DNA of 64,000 nucleotides, taken from NCBI GenBank assembly GCA_930633525.1, contig CAKNFP010000001.1, positions 2,272,001-2,336,000 of the forward strand, read 5' to 3'. The notes under the pieces are model-generated. The model was given only the letters and a program-made list of their open reading frames with translations, was not told the DNA's origin and made no database searches. The position numbers and the translations under genes are program-made. This stretch comes from Hyphomicrobiales bacterium. GTDB lineage: Bacteria > Pseudomonadota > Alphaproteobacteria > Rhizobiales > Beijerinckiaceae. This document shows, piece after piece, positions 50,678 to 61,355 of this stretch (position 1 is its first letter; every line of letters starts with the position of its first letter).

Positions 50678-51769
50678 ATGTCTGTCAAGAATCCCTCCCC
50701 CTTCGCGGGCCACGTCAACGATCATGCCGCCGGTGATGCAGGGCGCACGAGATTTCATGGTGCGGCGCGAACTGGAGCGGCATCGCTCGGCCTGACCGTT
50801 CGCCCGCGACGCAATCGACAGAGTGAATGGGCTCGGAGGCTGGTCCGCGAGAACACGCTATCCACCAATGACCTCATCTGGCCGCTGTTCGTGATCGAGG
50901 GCAACGCGTCCCAGGATGTCGCTTCCATGCCGGGTATCCAGCGGCTCCCGATCGAGCAGGTGGTCGCGCAAGCGCGGCGCGCGCGGGACCTCGATATCCC
51001 GGCGGTCGCCCTCTTCCCCTATACGGATCCGGCGCTCCGCGACCCCGAGGGCACCGAGGCCGTGAATTCGGACAATCTCGTGTGCCGCGCGGTCCGTGCC
51101 ATCAAGGCCGCGGTCCCCGACATCGGCGTCGTTACGGATGTGGCTCTCGATCCCTACACCAGCCACGGCCATGACGGGGTAATGGACGGCGAGACCATTC
51201 TCAATGATGAAACCGTCGCACTTCTAGTCACGCAGGCCATGACGCTCGCCGCCGCCGGCGCTGATGTCATTGCTCCGTCGGACATGATGGACGGGCGCGT
51301 CGGCGCGATTCGCGCAGCGCTCGACCAGGCCGGATATGCCGACGTGCAGATCATGGCCTATGCGGCGAAATACGCCTCCGCCTTCTACGGACCGTTCCGT
51401 GACGCCGTCGGCAGCAACGTGACGCTGGTGGGTGACAAGCGCACCTACCAGATGGATCCCGCCAACAGCGACGAGGCCCTGCGCGAGGTCGCGCTCGATC
51501 TCGAGGAGGGAGCCGACATGGTGATGGTCAAGCCGGGCCTGCCCTATCTCGACATCATCCACCGGGTCAAGGAAACCTTCGGCGTTCCCACTTTTGCCTA
51601 TCAGGTATCCGGCGAATACGCGATGATCGAGGGCGCGGCGCGCAATGGCTGGATCGATGGCGACAAGGCCATGGTGGAAAGCCTCATCGCCTTCAAGCGC
51701 GCCGGTGCCGACGGTATTCTGACCTATTTCGCGCCGCGGGTCGCCACGATGCTGAAGGCGGTGAAGTAG
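50678..51769 (+). CDS. hemB: porphobilinogen synthase
   Basis: 363 residues. The two active-site Lys regions are YAAKYASAFYGPFRDAV and MVMVKPGLPYLDII. In the metal site, DVALDPYTSHGHDG replaces the three Cys of zinc enzymes with Asp and other residues, the pattern of magnesium-dependent HemB typical of alphaproteobacteria. It condenses two aminolevulinates to porphobilinogen for haem. The N-terminal 40 residues are an ordinary alphaproteobacterial extension. Confidence 0.96.
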   Translation: MSVKNPSPFAGHVNDHAAGDAGRTRFHGAARTGAASLGLTVRPRRNRQSEWARRLVRENTLSTNDLIWPLFVIEGNASQDVASMPGIQRLPIEQVVAQARRARDLDIPAVALFPYTDPALRDPEGTEAVNSDNLVCRAVRAIKAAVPDIGVVTDVALDPYTSHGHDGVMDGETILNDETVALLVTQAMTLAAAGADVIAPSDMMDGRVGAIRAALDQAGYADVQIMAYAAKYASAFYGPFRDAVGSNVTLVGDKRTYQMDPANSDEALREVALDLEEGADMVMVKPGLPYLDIIHRVKETFGVPTFAYQVSGEYAMIEGAARNGWIDGDKAMVESLIAFKRAGADGILTYFAPRVATMLKAVK

Positions 51770-51899
51770 GCGGTACCGCGCATACAGGAACGGTCGGCCG
51801 CGAAGGCGGCCAGCCCTCGCGTAGACTGGAAATCTCGGCCGGCCGTTCGATGGCCGGACCAGCCTGCGCAACGCACCCACTCGCACCATTGGCCTGTCC

Positions 51900-53252
51900 A
51901 TGCGCCGCCTCGTCGTCCTGTTCCTGATCGGTCTCGGCGTCATGGCGGCGACCGCCTGCGCCAGGCTGGTGGATGCCGAGCAGGAACGGGTCTGCCGTGC
52001 CGTGCTGCCAGCAATCAATCTGGATAGCGAGATCGTCGACGTCGCCGCTCCCCTGTCCGGGCCCCTGCCCAACAGCCTGCGCATCGACTACACCGCGAAG
52101 GACCGGGCTGGACGACTGCGCGGCCGCGTTTTGCTCTGCCGGTTCGCGGGCACGGGCCTTGCTGCCGACAAGTCGCTCCTGATCGGCATCGCCACCGAGC
52201 GGGGACCGGTCTCCGACGCCAATTTCTACTTCCTGAAGCGTTTTTACCTGGACGCTCCCGAGGAGGAGAAAGCCGATGTTTCAGCGGCCAAGCCCACCCC
52301 CCAGGTATCGCGCTCCGTTGGCCTCGGCCTCCAGCAGGCTGTCTCCGCCCTGCCCTTGCTGGCCATCTACGGCCTCATTGCGAGCACCTATGCCCTGATC
52401 TTCGGATTGATCGGCCGCATCAACCTCGCCTTCGGCCAGTTCGCGGTTCTCGGCGGAACCGCCACCACCCTCGGCGTCGCGATCGCGCTCGCGGGCGGCA
52501 TCTCGACGCCCTTCGTCGGCATCGGACTAGGACTTGTGTTCGCGCTCTCTGCGTCGGGCCTGCATGGGGTCGTGCTTGGCCGCGTCGCCGTCGCCCCTCT
52601 TCGCGACGCCAGTGGCCAACGTGTTCTGATAGCAAGCCTCGGGCTGTCGATCGCGATGGCCGAGTATCTGCGCCTCGCCCAGGGCAGCTATGCCCAATGG
52701 CTACCGCCGCTCTGGAACAATCCTCTGCCGCTCGCGCAAGCCGAAGGGTTCGCTGTGACGACGACGCCCATGAATCTGGCGATCAGCGTGGCCGGCTTCG
52801 TCATCGCCATCACCCTCATCGTCTCGATGCGCCTGACCGGCTTTGGCAGGGCCTGGCGTGCCTATGCCGATGATCCCGGCGCCGCCGCGCTGTGCGGCAT
52901 CAACGGCAGCCGGCTGTTCGACCAGACATTTCTGCTGGCCTGCATGCTGGCCGGCTTTGCCGGCTTCATCATGGCGATCTACTACGGCAACGTCGGCTAT
53001 ACCTCAGGAATGTCACTGGGCCTCAAGGCCCTCATCGCGGCCGTGCTTGGCGGTGTCGGATCCGTGGGCGGGGCGTTTCTTGGCGGCCTGATCGTCGGCG
53101 CAGCGGAGGCCTTGTGGTCGGCGACCCTGCCCATTGAAACCCGCGACATCGCGATCTACGCATTGCTTGCGGTCATTCTTGTCCTGCGACCACAGGGCCT
53201 GTTCGGCGCAGATCCGGATTGCACAACCGGCCGCAGCTCGTCAAAAACATGA
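51900..53252 (+). CDS. LivH-like ABC permease with N-terminal extracytoplasmic extension
   Basis: 450 residues. Residues about 145-440 are a branched-chain amino acid type permease (LINLAFGQFAVLGG-like segment, then LIAAVLGGVGSVGGAFLGGL and LRPQGLFG). Before it comes a lipoprotein-like signal ending AATAC, then about 100 extracytoplasmic residues with three more Cys. The neighbours are hemB and threonine dehydratase; no LivM, ATPase or binding protein is present. It may be a solitary remnant or use a distant ATPase. Confidence 0.78.
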   Translation: MRRLVVLFLIGLGVMAATACARLVDAEQERVCRAVLPAINLDSEIVDVAAPLSGPLPNSLRIDYTAKDRAGRLRGRVLLCRFAGTGLAADKSLLIGIATERGPVSDANFYFLKRFYLDAPEEEKADVSAAKPTPQVSRSVGLGLQQAVSALPLLAIYGLIASTYALIFGLIGRINLAFGQFAVLGGTATTLGVAIALAGGISTPFVGIGLGLVFALSASGLHGVVLGRVAVAPLRDASGQRVLIASLGLSIAMAEYLRLAQGSYAQWLPPLWNNPLPLAQAEGFAVTTTPMNLAISVAGFVIAITLIVSMRLTGFGRAWRAYADDPGAAALCGINGSRLFDQTFLLACMLAGFAGFIMAIYYGNVGYTSGMSLGLKALIAAVLGGVGSVGGAFLGGLIVGAAEALWSATLPIETRDIAIYALLAVILVLRPQGLFGADPDCTTGRSSSKT

Positions 53253-53395
53253 GATTTTTTCAATAACACCTTGATAAATATAATGAAAAAATAGATTGAA
53301 GCTATGATGGGCGCATCGACCACAGATGTGTGGTGGAATCTGTGCTAAGCGGTGACCGAACGCAGCAAGACGATGCCGCCAGTGGAGAGCCAGCC

Positions 53396-54646
53396 GTGCC
53401 GACAACGACCGATGCAATCCTCACCCTTGCCGATATTGAAAGGGCTGCCGGCATCCTCGGCAACGCCGTTGTCCGGTCGCCACTCCTCGCCTCGCCTTCC
53501 CTGAGCACGCTGACCGGCGCGGAGGTTTACGTCAAATACGAGAACATGCAGCCCACCGGCTCTTTCAAGGAGCGCGGCGCGCTCGTGAAGCTTTCGAGCC
53601 TCACACCGGAGGAGCGCCGACGGGGTGTTATCGCGATGTCCGCTGGCAACCACGCCCAGGCCGTCGCCTATCATGCTAAACGCCTCGGCATTCCCGCGAC
53701 GATCGTCATGCCCCAGGCGACGCCGCTAGTGAAGGTCGAGAACACCCGCGCCCACGGCGCGCATGTCGTGCTGGATGGCGAGACCCTATCCGAATCCGCA
53801 GTCCGCGCGGAAACAATCGCTATCGCCGAAAACCTAGTGTTCATCCACCCCTATGATGACAAGGCGATCATGGCCGGCCAGGGCACGGTCGGGCTCGAAA
53901 TCCTGGCCGACAATCCCGATCTCGATGTGCTGGTCATTCCCATCGGCGGTGGCGGCCTGTTCGCCGGCATTGCCACGGCAGCCAAGGCGCTGAAGCCCGG
54001 GATCGAACTCATCGGCGTGGAGGCGGCGCTCTATCCGTCCTTCTCCAACGCGCTGTCCGGCCGGGAGGCGCCGATCGGCGGCCCGACCATCGCCGAGGGC
54101 ATCGCGGTGAAGAACGTGGGCAAGCTGACCCTGCCGGTGGTGCGCCAGCTCGCCAGTGAGGTGCTGGTGGTCGACGAAGAGGTGCTGGAAAGCGCCGTGA
54201 ACGCCTATGCCACGCTCCAGCGCAGCATGGCGGAGGGCGCGGGCGCGGCGGCGCTGGCCGCCCTGCTTGCCTATCCCGAGCGCTTCAAGGGCCGCAAGGT
54301 CGGGCTCGTCCTCAGCGGCGGCAATATCGATGCCCGGCTCCTGGCCTCAGTAATGGTGCGGGCGCTGGAACGGGCCGACCGCATCGTCTCCTTCCGTGTA
54401 ATCACCAACGACGGCCCGGGGCTGCTCGGCCGCATCGCGAGCCGGCTCGGCGAACTCGGTGCCAATATTCTCGAAGTCTCCCACGGGCGGTTGTTTCTTG
54501 ATGTGCCCGCCAAAGGCGTATCCATCGATCTCACCATCGAGACCCGGGATGCCGAGCATTCGCGGCGCATTCTGAGCGCGCTCGCCGAGGATGGCCTCGC
54601 CCCTACACGCGTCGACGCGAGAAGCCGGGCCGAACAGGGCCATTGA
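53396..54646 (+). CDS. ilvA: threonine dehydratase (ammonia-lyase)
   Basis: 416 residues from a GTG at 53396 with GGAGAG 7 bp upstream; a GTG at 53330 lacks a better site. The PLP-Lys (residue 58) is in GSFKERGA, and the phosphate loop is IGGGGLFAG. A C-terminal ACT-like regulatory domain spans about 325-416 (VSFRVITNDGPGLLGRIAS). It makes 2-oxobutanoate from threonine, either for isoleucine or for catabolism; the single short ACT domain resembles catabolic-type enzymes. Confidence 0.9.
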   Translation: MPTTTDAILTLADIERAAGILGNAVVRSPLLASPSLSTLTGAEVYVKYENMQPTGSFKERGALVKLSSLTPEERRRGVIAMSAGNHAQAVAYHAKRLGIPATIVMPQATPLVKVENTRAHGAHVVLDGETLSESAVRAETIAIAENLVFIHPYDDKAIMAGQGTVGLEILADNPDLDVLVIPIGGGGLFAGIATAAKALKPGIELIGVEAALYPSFSNALSGREAPIGGPTIAEGIAVKNVGKLTLPVVRQLASEVLVVDEEVLESAVNAYATLQRSMAEGAGAAALAALLAYPERFKGRKVGLVLSGGNIDARLLASVMVRALERADRIVSFRVITNDGPGLLGRIASRLGELGANILEVSHGRLFLDVPAKGVSIDLTIETRDAEHSRRILSALAEDGLAPTRVDARSRAEQGH

Positions 54647-54713
54647 GGCACGCGACGGAACATCGCTCTCGTATTATTGTTCAATAAGCGTGCGAATCGT
54701 ACGGAGTGAAGAT

Positions 54714-55181
54714 GTGAGCCATTTGCCGCCGCGCCAGGTGCCCCAGCCTATGACGATCGACGACTACGGTGCGATTCGCGGGGTCATCACGCCGCGCTTC
54801 TTCGCCTATCTCATAGACCTCGTCGTCATCGCACTCCTGATGCTCGTGCTCTTCATGGTGGTGGCCGTCCTCGGCGCCATCACCTTCGGCCTTGCCTGGT
54901 TCCTGTTTCCTTTGATCGGCGCCTGCACGGGCATCCTTTACAGCGCGGTCACGGTCAGTGGCGAACGCCAGTCCACCATCGGCATGCGCCTCATGGGCCT
55001 GAAGGTCATCGGCCCCTACGGCCGGCCGGACTTCATCACGGCAGCCATCCATGCCTTGTTTTTTTATGTCGCCGCCAGCACAGGCTTCCTGCTCGCCATC
55101 GACATCATCACCGCCTTCCTGCGGAGCGACCGGCGGATGCTTCATGATGTGCTCGCGCAACTCACCGTGATCCGTGATTGA
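54714..55181 (+). CDS. RDD-family membrane protein
   Basis: 155 residues from a GTG at 54714 with GGAG 7 bp before it. The R, D and D signature is spread over ITPRFFAYLIDLVVIALLM, then GMRLMGLKVIG and MLHDVLAQLTVI, with three membrane helices. Function in general is not settled; it is a usual neighbour of hemB and bpt in Rhizobiales. Confidence 0.88.
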   Translation: MSHLPPRQVPQPMTIDDYGAIRGVITPRFFAYLIDLVVIALLMLVLFMVVAVLGAITFGLAWFLFPLIGACTGILYSAVTVSGERQSTIGMRLMGLKVIGPYGRPDFITAAIHALFFYVAASTGFLLAIDIITAFLRSDRRMLHDVLAQLTVIRD

Positions 55182-55305
55182 ACGGTCTGCCAGGCCCCCT
55201 TCGCCCGACCACCGCTGGCGCGTATTCGATATTTAAGAGCCGCCGGCTCGGTGCTATCGTGGCGAGGGTAAAAGGATCGCACCCATTGAATGAGCGGGCG
55301 CCAGC

Positions 55306-56052
55306 GTGACCACACAGCCGCGCGATACTCCGCAGTTTTACCTGACCGCTCCGTCGGCCTGCCCCTATCTGCCTGGGCGCGAGGAACGCAAGGTGTTCAC
55401 GCATCTCGTTGGAAAGCGCGCGTCGGAGATCAATGATATCCTGACGCAAGGCGGTTTCCGACGTTCACAGACCATTGCCTATCGCCCTGCCTGCGAGACC
55501 TGCCGGGCCTGTATCTCCGTCCGCATCGTGGTCAACGAGTTTGCGCCATCGCGCAGCTTCCGCCGGGTGCTTGCTGCCAACGCCGACCTCACGGCCGAGG
55601 TGCGCAGCGCAACACCGACATCCGAGCAATATGGCCTGTTCCGGCACTATCTCGACACGCGCCATGCTGATGGCGGCATGGCCGACATGACCGTGCTCGA
55701 CTATGCCATGATGGTGGAGGACAGCCACGTCACGACCCGCCTGATCGAGTACAGAACACCCGGTACGGGACCGTATCTCGACCGCTCCGGCGCGGGCGAT
55801 CTCGTGGCGGTGGCCTTGACCGACATTCTCGCCGACGGCCTGTCGATGGTCTACTCCTTCTACGAGCCCGACGACGGCCACCGCAGCCTCGGCAGCTACA
55901 TCATCCTGGACCACATCGCCAAGGCGCGGGAATTCGGCTTACCCTATGTCTATCTGGGCTACTGGGTCGAAGGCTCGCGGAAGATGCACTACAAGACGCG
56001 CTTCCGCCCCCAGGAACGCCTGCTGCCGCATGGCTGGTCACGCATCGATTAG
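55306..56052 (+). CDS. bpt: N-end rule aminoacyl transferase (Bpt/ATE family)
   Basis: 248 residues from a GTG at 55306. Cys-rich [13 protein letters not shown] and [15 protein letters not shown], and the acetyltransferase-like core [15 protein letters not shown] with [18 protein letters not shown], match the Bpt/ATE family. Bacterial Bpt joins leucine to proteins with N-terminal Asp or Glu and marks them for ClpSAP; some annotations say arginyltransferase. Confidence 0.92.
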   Translation: MTTQPRDTPQFYLTAPSACPYLPGREERKVFTHLVGKRASEINDILTQGGFRRSQTIAYRPACETCRACISVRIVVNEFAPSRSFRRVLAANADLTAEVRSATPTSEQYGLFRHYLDTRHADGGMADMTVLDYAMMVEDSHVTTRLIEYRTPGTGPYLDRSGAGDLVAVALTDILADGLSMVYSFYEPDDGHRSLGSYIILDHIAKAREFGLPYVYLGYWVEGSRKMHYKTRFRPQERLLPHGWSRID

Positions 56053-56094
56053 ATAAATCGAATTCTCACAAGCAATTACACAAAAAAGATAACG

Positions 56095-56853
56095 TCAATT
56101 ATCATCATCGGCGCCCCCGCGCGCGATGGCTATCAGGCGGCGGCATTCGCGTAGTTCGTCCAGCACCATGCTGAGGCGCGTCACCGAAGTTTCATCGAGA
56201 CCGCTGCTTCCGAGTGCCGCGAAGGCATCGTCAGGCTCCAGCCTGTCATCCGTGCTGTCCAGCGAGCCACTGTCTGCGCTCTGCACGCCGCGCGCGGTCT
56301 CCGGGCCATGCAAGGCCTCATGGTTCCGCAGCTGATAGGTCCGCGAGCCGGCCTGGGGGGATGACTCATGCAGATCGTTGTCGACCACAGGCATGGTCGG
56401 GGTCTGCTGCCATACCGCCTCAAGGCTCTGCTGCTCGCCGTGATGAGCATGCTCCTCCGGCCTGCCACCCGCCCGGAACTCGCCCGCCGCAGCAGCCGCA
56501 TGGCCACGGCCATCGTCCGTATCGGCGTCATCGAAATCATCGGCGAAACGCTGGCCGGCGCTGATCGATGAAAGCTGATGGGGCTCCTGCCATACCTGCT
56601 GGACGAAGCGCACCCCCTCCTGCTTCAGGATGCGCTGGACACCCTTGATCGTGTAGCCTTCACCGTAGAGAAGATGGCGGATGCCGCGTAGAAGCTCGAC
56701 ATCGTCGGGGCGATAGTAGCGTCGCCCGCCGCCGCGCTTGAGCGGCTTGATCTGTGTGAAACGCGTTTCCCAGAAACGCAGGACGTGCTGCGGAACGTCG
56801 AGTTCTTCCCCGACTTCGCTGATGGTGCGAAAGGCGTCTGGGCCTTTGTCCAC
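56095..56853 (-). CDS. MerR-family transcriptional regulator
   Basis: 252 residues. The N-terminal winged helix ([37 protein letters not shown], then [20 protein letters not shown]) is complete. After residue 90 comes a long, low-complexity, acidic and Gln/Ala-rich region and a short helical end. It follows ihfA on the same strand, a usual Rhizobiales order. No metal-binding Cys, so not a metal-responsive MerR. Confidence 0.87.
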   Translation of the reverse strand: MDKGPDAFRTISEVGEELDVPQHVLRFWETRFTQIKPLKRGGGRRYYRPDDVELLRGIRHLLYGEGYTIKGVQRILKQEGVRFVQQVWQEPHQLSSISAGQRFADDFDDADTDDGRGHAAAAAGEFRAGGRPEEHAHHGEQQSLEAVWQQTPTMPVVDNDLHESSPQAGSRTYQLRNHEALHGPETARGVQSADSGSLDSTDDRLEPDDAFAALGSSGLDETSVTRLSMVLDELRECRRLIAIARGGADDDN

Positions 56854-57202
56854 CGTCTACTCCTCCGTGCACTCGTTCTCGATTCAGCCGGCTCCGGCTA
56901 TGCCAGCGATCCGAAATCGCTCCCCCGCTCAGACCTAATCGTCATGGCTCAACCGGGTCTAGCTCAACTGGGTCTGCCCAAAAACATAGCCGACTCAGAT
57001 GACACGATCTCTCAAGGATAAGACGCGATTGCACCCGCTTGCAAAATCTATTGGCGAAACTGATGAAAAGCGGGCGCATTATGTGCGGCCTGCTTGTGGA
57101 TGGCTGCTTGCCGACCATCCCACAAGCAAAACCCACGCGCCCTCATCGGTCAGCGCCTCTCCGCGCGCTGGCTCATGGAACCAACCGGGAGCTGACGAGG
57201 TG
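56854..57202. other. 349-bp gap between ihfA and the MerR gene
   Basis: Both neighbours read leftward. No gene with recognisable content, no RNA and no strong hairpin seen; presumably carries the merR promoter and the ihfA end. Confidence 0.5.
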
Positions 57203-57514
57203 TCAGGCCTCGTCCTCGACTTCCAGGCCATTGATGCGGGCACGCAGCACGTTCGAGGGCTTGAAGACCATCACGCGCCGGGGATCGATCGGCACCTCGA
57301 TGCCGGTCTTGGGGTTGCGTCCCACGCGTTCGCCCTTGTCGCGCACGACGAAGGAACCGAAGGACGAAAGCTTCACGGTCTCGCCGCGTGCCAGGCAATC
57401 GCACATTTCGCTGAGAACAAGCTCGACGAGCGCGGCCGATTCAGTCCGGGATAGTCCGACCTTCTGATAGACCACTTCGCAGAGGTCCGCGCGCGTTACC
57501 GTCCGACCTGCCAT
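57203..57514 (-). CDS. ihfA: integration host factor, alpha subunit
   Basis: 103 residues. [40 protein letters not shown] and the DNA-intercalating arm [19 protein letters not shown] are typical of IHF-alpha. With IhfB it bends DNA sharply. The chosen ATG (57514) gives the usual start; a slightly longer frame exists. Confidence 0.95.
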   Translation of the reverse strand: MAGRTVTRADLCEVVYQKVGLSRTESAALVELVLSEMCDCLARGETVKLSSFGSFVVRDKGERVGRNPKTGIEVPIDPRRVMVFKPSNVLRARINGLEVEDEA

Positions 57515-57672
57515 GGCACCCTCTTGCAAGCAACCTTTAACAACAGAAGCATCTCACTGAATTACAACGATATTCAGTCGCGGCGGCCCGGTCAATCACA
57601 GACGCGACCGTTCCACGACATATATTCAGCAGACCTGAGAGCGGAGCCGGACAGCGGAGCCGTCTCCGGCGC

Positions 57673-58650
57673 TCACCATCGGACGAGCGCGCTGCCCCAG
57701 GTGAAACCACCGCCCATGGCTTCGAGGAGCACCAGATCACCGCGCTTGATACGTCCGTCCGCACGGGCCGCTGCCAGCGCCAGCGGAATAGACGCGGCGG
57801 AGGTGTTGCCATGCTGGTCAACGGTGATGACCACCTTCTCGGGCGCGATACCGAGCTTCTGAGCGCTGGCGTCGATGATCCGCTTATTGGCCTGATGGGG
57901 GACGAACCAGTCGATATCCTGGGCCGTGAAACCCGTGGCGCGGAAAGCGTCCTCGATGACATCCGTGATCATGCCGACCGCGTGGCGGAAGACCTCACGC
58001 CCCTCCATCCTCAGATGTCCGACGGTACGGGTCGAACCGGGCCCGCCATCCACGAAGAGCTTGTTGCGGTGTCGGCCATCGGAACGCAGATGGGTGGTAA
58101 GGACCCCCCGGTCGCCGGGACCGCCTGACACCTCCTGAGCTTCCAGCACGATAGCGCCGGCCCCGTCGCCGAACAGCACACAGGTGGTGCGGTCGCTCCA
58201 GTCGAGCAGGCGTGAGAAGGTCTCGGCGCCGATGACGAGCGCCCGGCGATGGGACCCAGAGGTCAGGAACTTGTCGGCTGTCGCCAAGGCAAAGACGAAG
58301 CCTGAGCAGACCGCCTGGAGGTCGAAGGCCGCACCATGGGTGATGCCGAGTTCCGCCTGCACCTGGGTCGCAGTCGCCGGGAAAGTATAGTCCGGCGTCG
58401 ATGTCGCGACGATGATGAGATCGATCTCGTCAGCGGAGACACCAGCGTCCGTGAGCGCGGCCTGGGCGGCGCGCACGGCCAGCATCGACGTGGTCTCCCC
58501 TTCGGCCGCGATGTGGCGAGCCCGGATGCCCGTGCGTTGTACGATCCACTCGTCGGAGGTCTCGACCAGACCGGCGATGTCACTGTTGGTCATGATGCGT
58601 TCAGGCAGGTAAGCCCCGCCGCCGCAAACGACTGATCTCAGCCGAGACAC
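57673..58650 (-). CDS. fabH: beta-ketoacyl-ACP synthase III
   Basis: 325 residues from a GTG at 58650 (GGAG 8 bp upstream). Catalytic Cys in [16 protein letters not shown], His in [13 protein letters not shown] and Asn in [15 protein letters not shown]. It starts fatty acid chains from acetyl-CoA and malonyl-ACP. It lies 72 bp after plsX. Confidence 0.95.
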   Translation of the reverse strand: MSRLRSVVCGGGAYLPERIMTNSDIAGLVETSDEWIVQRTGIRARHIAAEGETTSMLAVRAAQAALTDAGVSADEIDLIIVATSTPDYTFPATATQVQAELGITHGAAFDLQAVCSGFVFALATADKFLTSGSHRRALVIGAETFSRLLDWSDRTTCVLFGDGAGAIVLEAQEVSGGPGDRGVLTTHLRSDGRHRNKLFVDGGPGSTRTVGHLRMEGREVFRHAVGMITDVIEDAFRATGFTAQDIDWFVPHQANKRIIDASAQKLGIAPEKVVITVDQHGNTSAASIPLALAAARADGRIKRGDLVLLEAMGGGFTWGSALVRW

Positions 58651-58722
58651 TTGTTTGCTCCTCAGTCCCTCGCCCGCCACTTCTCGCGGCAGCAGGCCGC
58701 TCGTTGTCCGGTGCACATTCGA

Positions 58723-59763
58723 TCAGGCGTCAACGACCGGCTCGAGCTGTAGTTTCTCCAACATAGCGCGGATCTGATGGACCAAATCATGCCGAGCCAT
58801 GTCATAGGCGAGTTCCACGGCGCTTGCAAAACCGAGCGCGTCCGTGCCGCCGTGGCTCTTGATAACGCTGCCTTGCAGCCCCAGGAAGATACCGCCGTTC
58901 GAACGGCGCGGGTCAAGGGTTCGTCGCAGCGAATCGAAGGCGCCTTTGGCAAACAGATAGCCGATGCGCGACATCAGCGTCCGGCCCATCGCATTCTTGA
59001 GGAACGTGGCAATCTGCGTCGCCGTTCCCTCGGCAGTCTTGAGCGCGATATTGCCGGAGAAGCCTTCGGTCACCACGACATCCACGGTACCACGGCCGAT
59101 GTCGCTGCCTTCGACGAAGCCCTTGTATTCGATCTGCGTCAGGTTGGCCTCACGCAGGATCCGGCTCGCCTCCTTGATCGCATCGAGCCCCTTGATCTCC
59201 TCGACGCCCACATTCAGCAAGCCGACGGTCGGGCGCTCGATATCGAAGATGACATTGGCGAGCGTCGCGCCCATCACGGCCAGTTCCACAAGATGGCGCG
59301 CATCCGCGCCGATCGTCGCGCCGACATCGAGCACGATGCTCTCCCCGCGCAAGGTCGGCCAGATGGCGGCAATCGCTGGCCGCTCGACCTGGACCAGCGT
59401 CTTCAGGCAGAACGTAGCCATCGCCATGAGCGCGCCGGTGTTGCCGGCCGAGACTGCGACATCCGCTTCGCCCTTCTTGACCGCCTCGATGGCGAGCCAC
59501 ATGGAGGACTTGTAGCGGCCCGCCCGGAGCGCCTGGCTCGGCTTGTCATCCATCCGCACGGCGATCTCCGCGTGGCGGAATTCGCAAGCCTTGGCGAGCG
59601 CGGGATGCGCGCCGATCAGAGGCTGAACCTGTGCCTCATCACCATAGATGATGAAACGGATATCCGGACGCCGCTCAAGAGCTTTGGCGGCACCGGGAAT
59701 GACGACGGCAGGCCCGTGATCGCCGCCCATGGCGTCGAGGGCGATCCTAATCGGTGAGGACAT
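58723..59763 (-). CDS. plsX: phosphate acyltransferase PlsX
   Basis: 346 residues beginning [20 protein letters not shown], the highly conserved family start, with [32 protein letters not shown] and [20 protein letters not shown] further on. It turns acyl-ACP into acyl-phosphate for phospholipid synthesis. In many bacteria rpmF sits before plsX; here the DUF177 gene is nearest, 173 bp upstream. Confidence 0.95.
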   Translation of the reverse strand: MSSPIRIALDAMGGDHGPAVVIPGAAKALERRPDIRFIIYGDEAQVQPLIGAHPALAKACEFRHAEIAVRMDDKPSQALRAGRYKSSMWLAIEAVKKGEADVAVSAGNTGALMAMATFCLKTLVQVERPAIAAIWPTLRGESIVLDVGATIGADARHLVELAVMGATLANVIFDIERPTVGLLNVGVEEIKGLDAIKEASRILREANLTQIEYKGFVEGSDIGRGTVDVVVTEGFSGNIALKTAEGTATQIATFLKNAMGRTLMSRIGYLFAKGAFDSLRRTLDPRRSNGGIFLGLQGSVIKSHGGTDALGFASAVELAYDMARHDLVHQIRAMLEKLQLEPVVDA

Positions 59764-59936
59764 GGTGCCTATATTGATCTCCGCAACGCCGAGGGCCGCA
59801 GTCGACGCGCGGCGGACAATAGCGCCTCGTCATAGGCTCGCAACCTGTATTTTGAATAGGCGCCCGTCATGGTGGGGTCAAAAAAACCTAACGATATCGG
59901 CTAAACTGATGAAAGACCGAAAGGCAAGCGGGATTG

Positions 59937-60590
59937 CTAGTTTTGCCCCTCGGACTTTGTTCTCAACCGTGACAACGCGGCAAAAGGCGACGGTTTGTCA
60001 ACCTGTTCCGAGTTTCCGTCCTTTCGCGCCGGCGCGCCATCCCCCTCCTCGTCATCCGACTGGAAGACCGCCCCGGGCTTACGCGGATAGGGATCAACGC
60101 CAAGGGCGAGGAATTCGGCGGCCAACTGGCCGAGATCGATCGCGCCATCGACGATTTCATCGGGTGGATCCGCATCCGACAGGCGCATCTCCGCGCTACG
60201 GCTTTCGGGCTCGCTTCCTCGCCTGCCTCCACGGGAGCGACTCACCTCCCCGTCCCAATCATCCAGCCGACGCTCCTCAAGCGCACGTCTGGACGGCTCC
60301 GCCGCGAAGTCCACCTCGATCGGCTCGGCCACATCGCTTGCGAAGGGTTCCAGCGTCACGACGCAGATCTGCTCGATACGAGCCCGCACCTCTCCCCGCA
60401 CCTTGATGCGCTTGGGCGTCCCAGACAGACGGAAACTCGCATCAAGGCGATGGATAGCAGGCAGCCCGAAACTCCCGGCCAGAGCCACCAGCTCCTCGGG
60501 GGTTGCGCTGCGCTCCAACTCCAGGCCCTGGGGCGGGATATCCACAACGGCGCAAGGCCAATGCAAAGGATGGTCTTCTCGTGCTGCCAT
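59937..60590 (-). CDS. DUF177 (YceD-like) protein
   Basis: 217 residues from ATG 60590. The core RARIEQICVVTLEPFASDVAEP and the later LGQLAAEFLALGVDPYPRKPG carry the family's Cys-region and aspartate-rich end. The family is linked to 23S rRNA accumulation and ribosome assembly in several bacteria. The central 60 residues (about 115-150) are a low-complexity insertion rich in Arg, Gly and Ser. Confidence 0.87.
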   Translation of the reverse strand: MAAREDHPLHWPCAVVDIPPQGLELERSATPEELVALAGSFGLPAIHRLDASFRLSGTPKRIKVRGEVRARIEQICVVTLEPFASDVAEPIEVDFAAEPSRRALEERRLDDWDGEVSRSRGGRRGSEPESRSAEMRLSDADPPDEIVDGAIDLGQLAAEFLALGVDPYPRKPGAVFQSDDEEGDGAPARKDGNSEQVDKPSPFAALSRLRTKSEGQN

Positions 60591-60644
60591 GGCAGTTCCC
60601 TCAATCACCGTGACCAGGACGAATCACACGGCCAACTGCTGTGA

Positions 60645-61238
60645 TCAATCTCCCTCCTTATCAGGATTCGCATCCGGAGCCGCGCTTCCCCGGTGGATCG
60701 ATCCCCGCGGCACCGCCCCCGGTTCGGGAAAGAGCGCCCCTGAGGAAAGAAGACCGTCGAAATCAAACCCTGCCAGATGCTGGTCCGCTGCTCTGATATA
60801 AGCAGCCAGCTCAGCTTGCGCATCCCCGCCGGTGACACCGATGTTGCGCTCCAGCGCAGCACGCAACGCCGTATCGTCCTTGTCCGCCAGCGCCTCGTCA
60901 TAGCTCGCCGCGCGCCCGTAGAAGGCCTTGGCATAGGCTTTCATACGCTTGGGCACGGCGAGATCGCCAATCCCGATTTCCCGGAACGCCCGCTCGATTT
61001 CGAGGAAAAGACGATCCACAAATTCCTGCGCAAGATCGGGGGCGGGCTCAGGCAGCACCCTGAGGCGCCGAAGAAGCAAGACCGCATGCAGGGTGAGCGA
61101 TTCAAATCGGCCCTCGACGGTATCCACGATCCAACCGTCGCGGTAAAGTTGCGGCGCCCGAGCGGCTGCGTTCACCCGTTCGAACAACGCCGAAGCAGCA
61201 GCATCACGCGGTCGGGAACGAAATAACTTGAGAATCAT
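60645..61238 (-). CDS. ubiquinol-cytochrome c chaperone (CBP3 family)
   Basis: 197 residues from ATG 61238. ALFERVNAAARAPQLYRDGW, TLHAVLLLRRLR and LFLEIERAFREIGIGDLAVP, then MKAYAKAFYGRAASYDEAL, match the CBP3/UQCC1 family that helps cytochrome bc1 assembly. Gene order (next to bamE, before DUF177) is that of Rhizobiales. The C-terminal 40 residues are unconserved and Pro/Gly-rich. Confidence 0.85.
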   Translation of the reverse strand: MILKLFRSRPRDAAASALFERVNAAARAPQLYRDGWIVDTVEGRFESLTLHAVLLLRRLRVLPEPAPDLAQEFVDRLFLEIERAFREIGIGDLAVPKRMKAYAKAFYGRAASYDEALADKDDTALRAALERNIGVTGGDAQAELAAYIRAADQHLAGFDFDGLLSSGALFPEPGAVPRGSIHRGSAAPDANPDKEGD

Positions 61239-61355
61239 GACGGGCAACGCCCTCCGCATCGCCTTGCCAAAGACATAACCGCGGGTTACGGCATCGGGCT
61301 ACGTTAGTGCAAGCGAGAATATGATAGCTGCAAAAACGGCATTGAAACGACACGG

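Noticed and set aside
51796..51811. GGCCGC-GAAG-GCGGCC hairpin after hemB
   Set aside because: A stable stem but no T-run, in a very GC-rich spacer; not enough to call a terminator.
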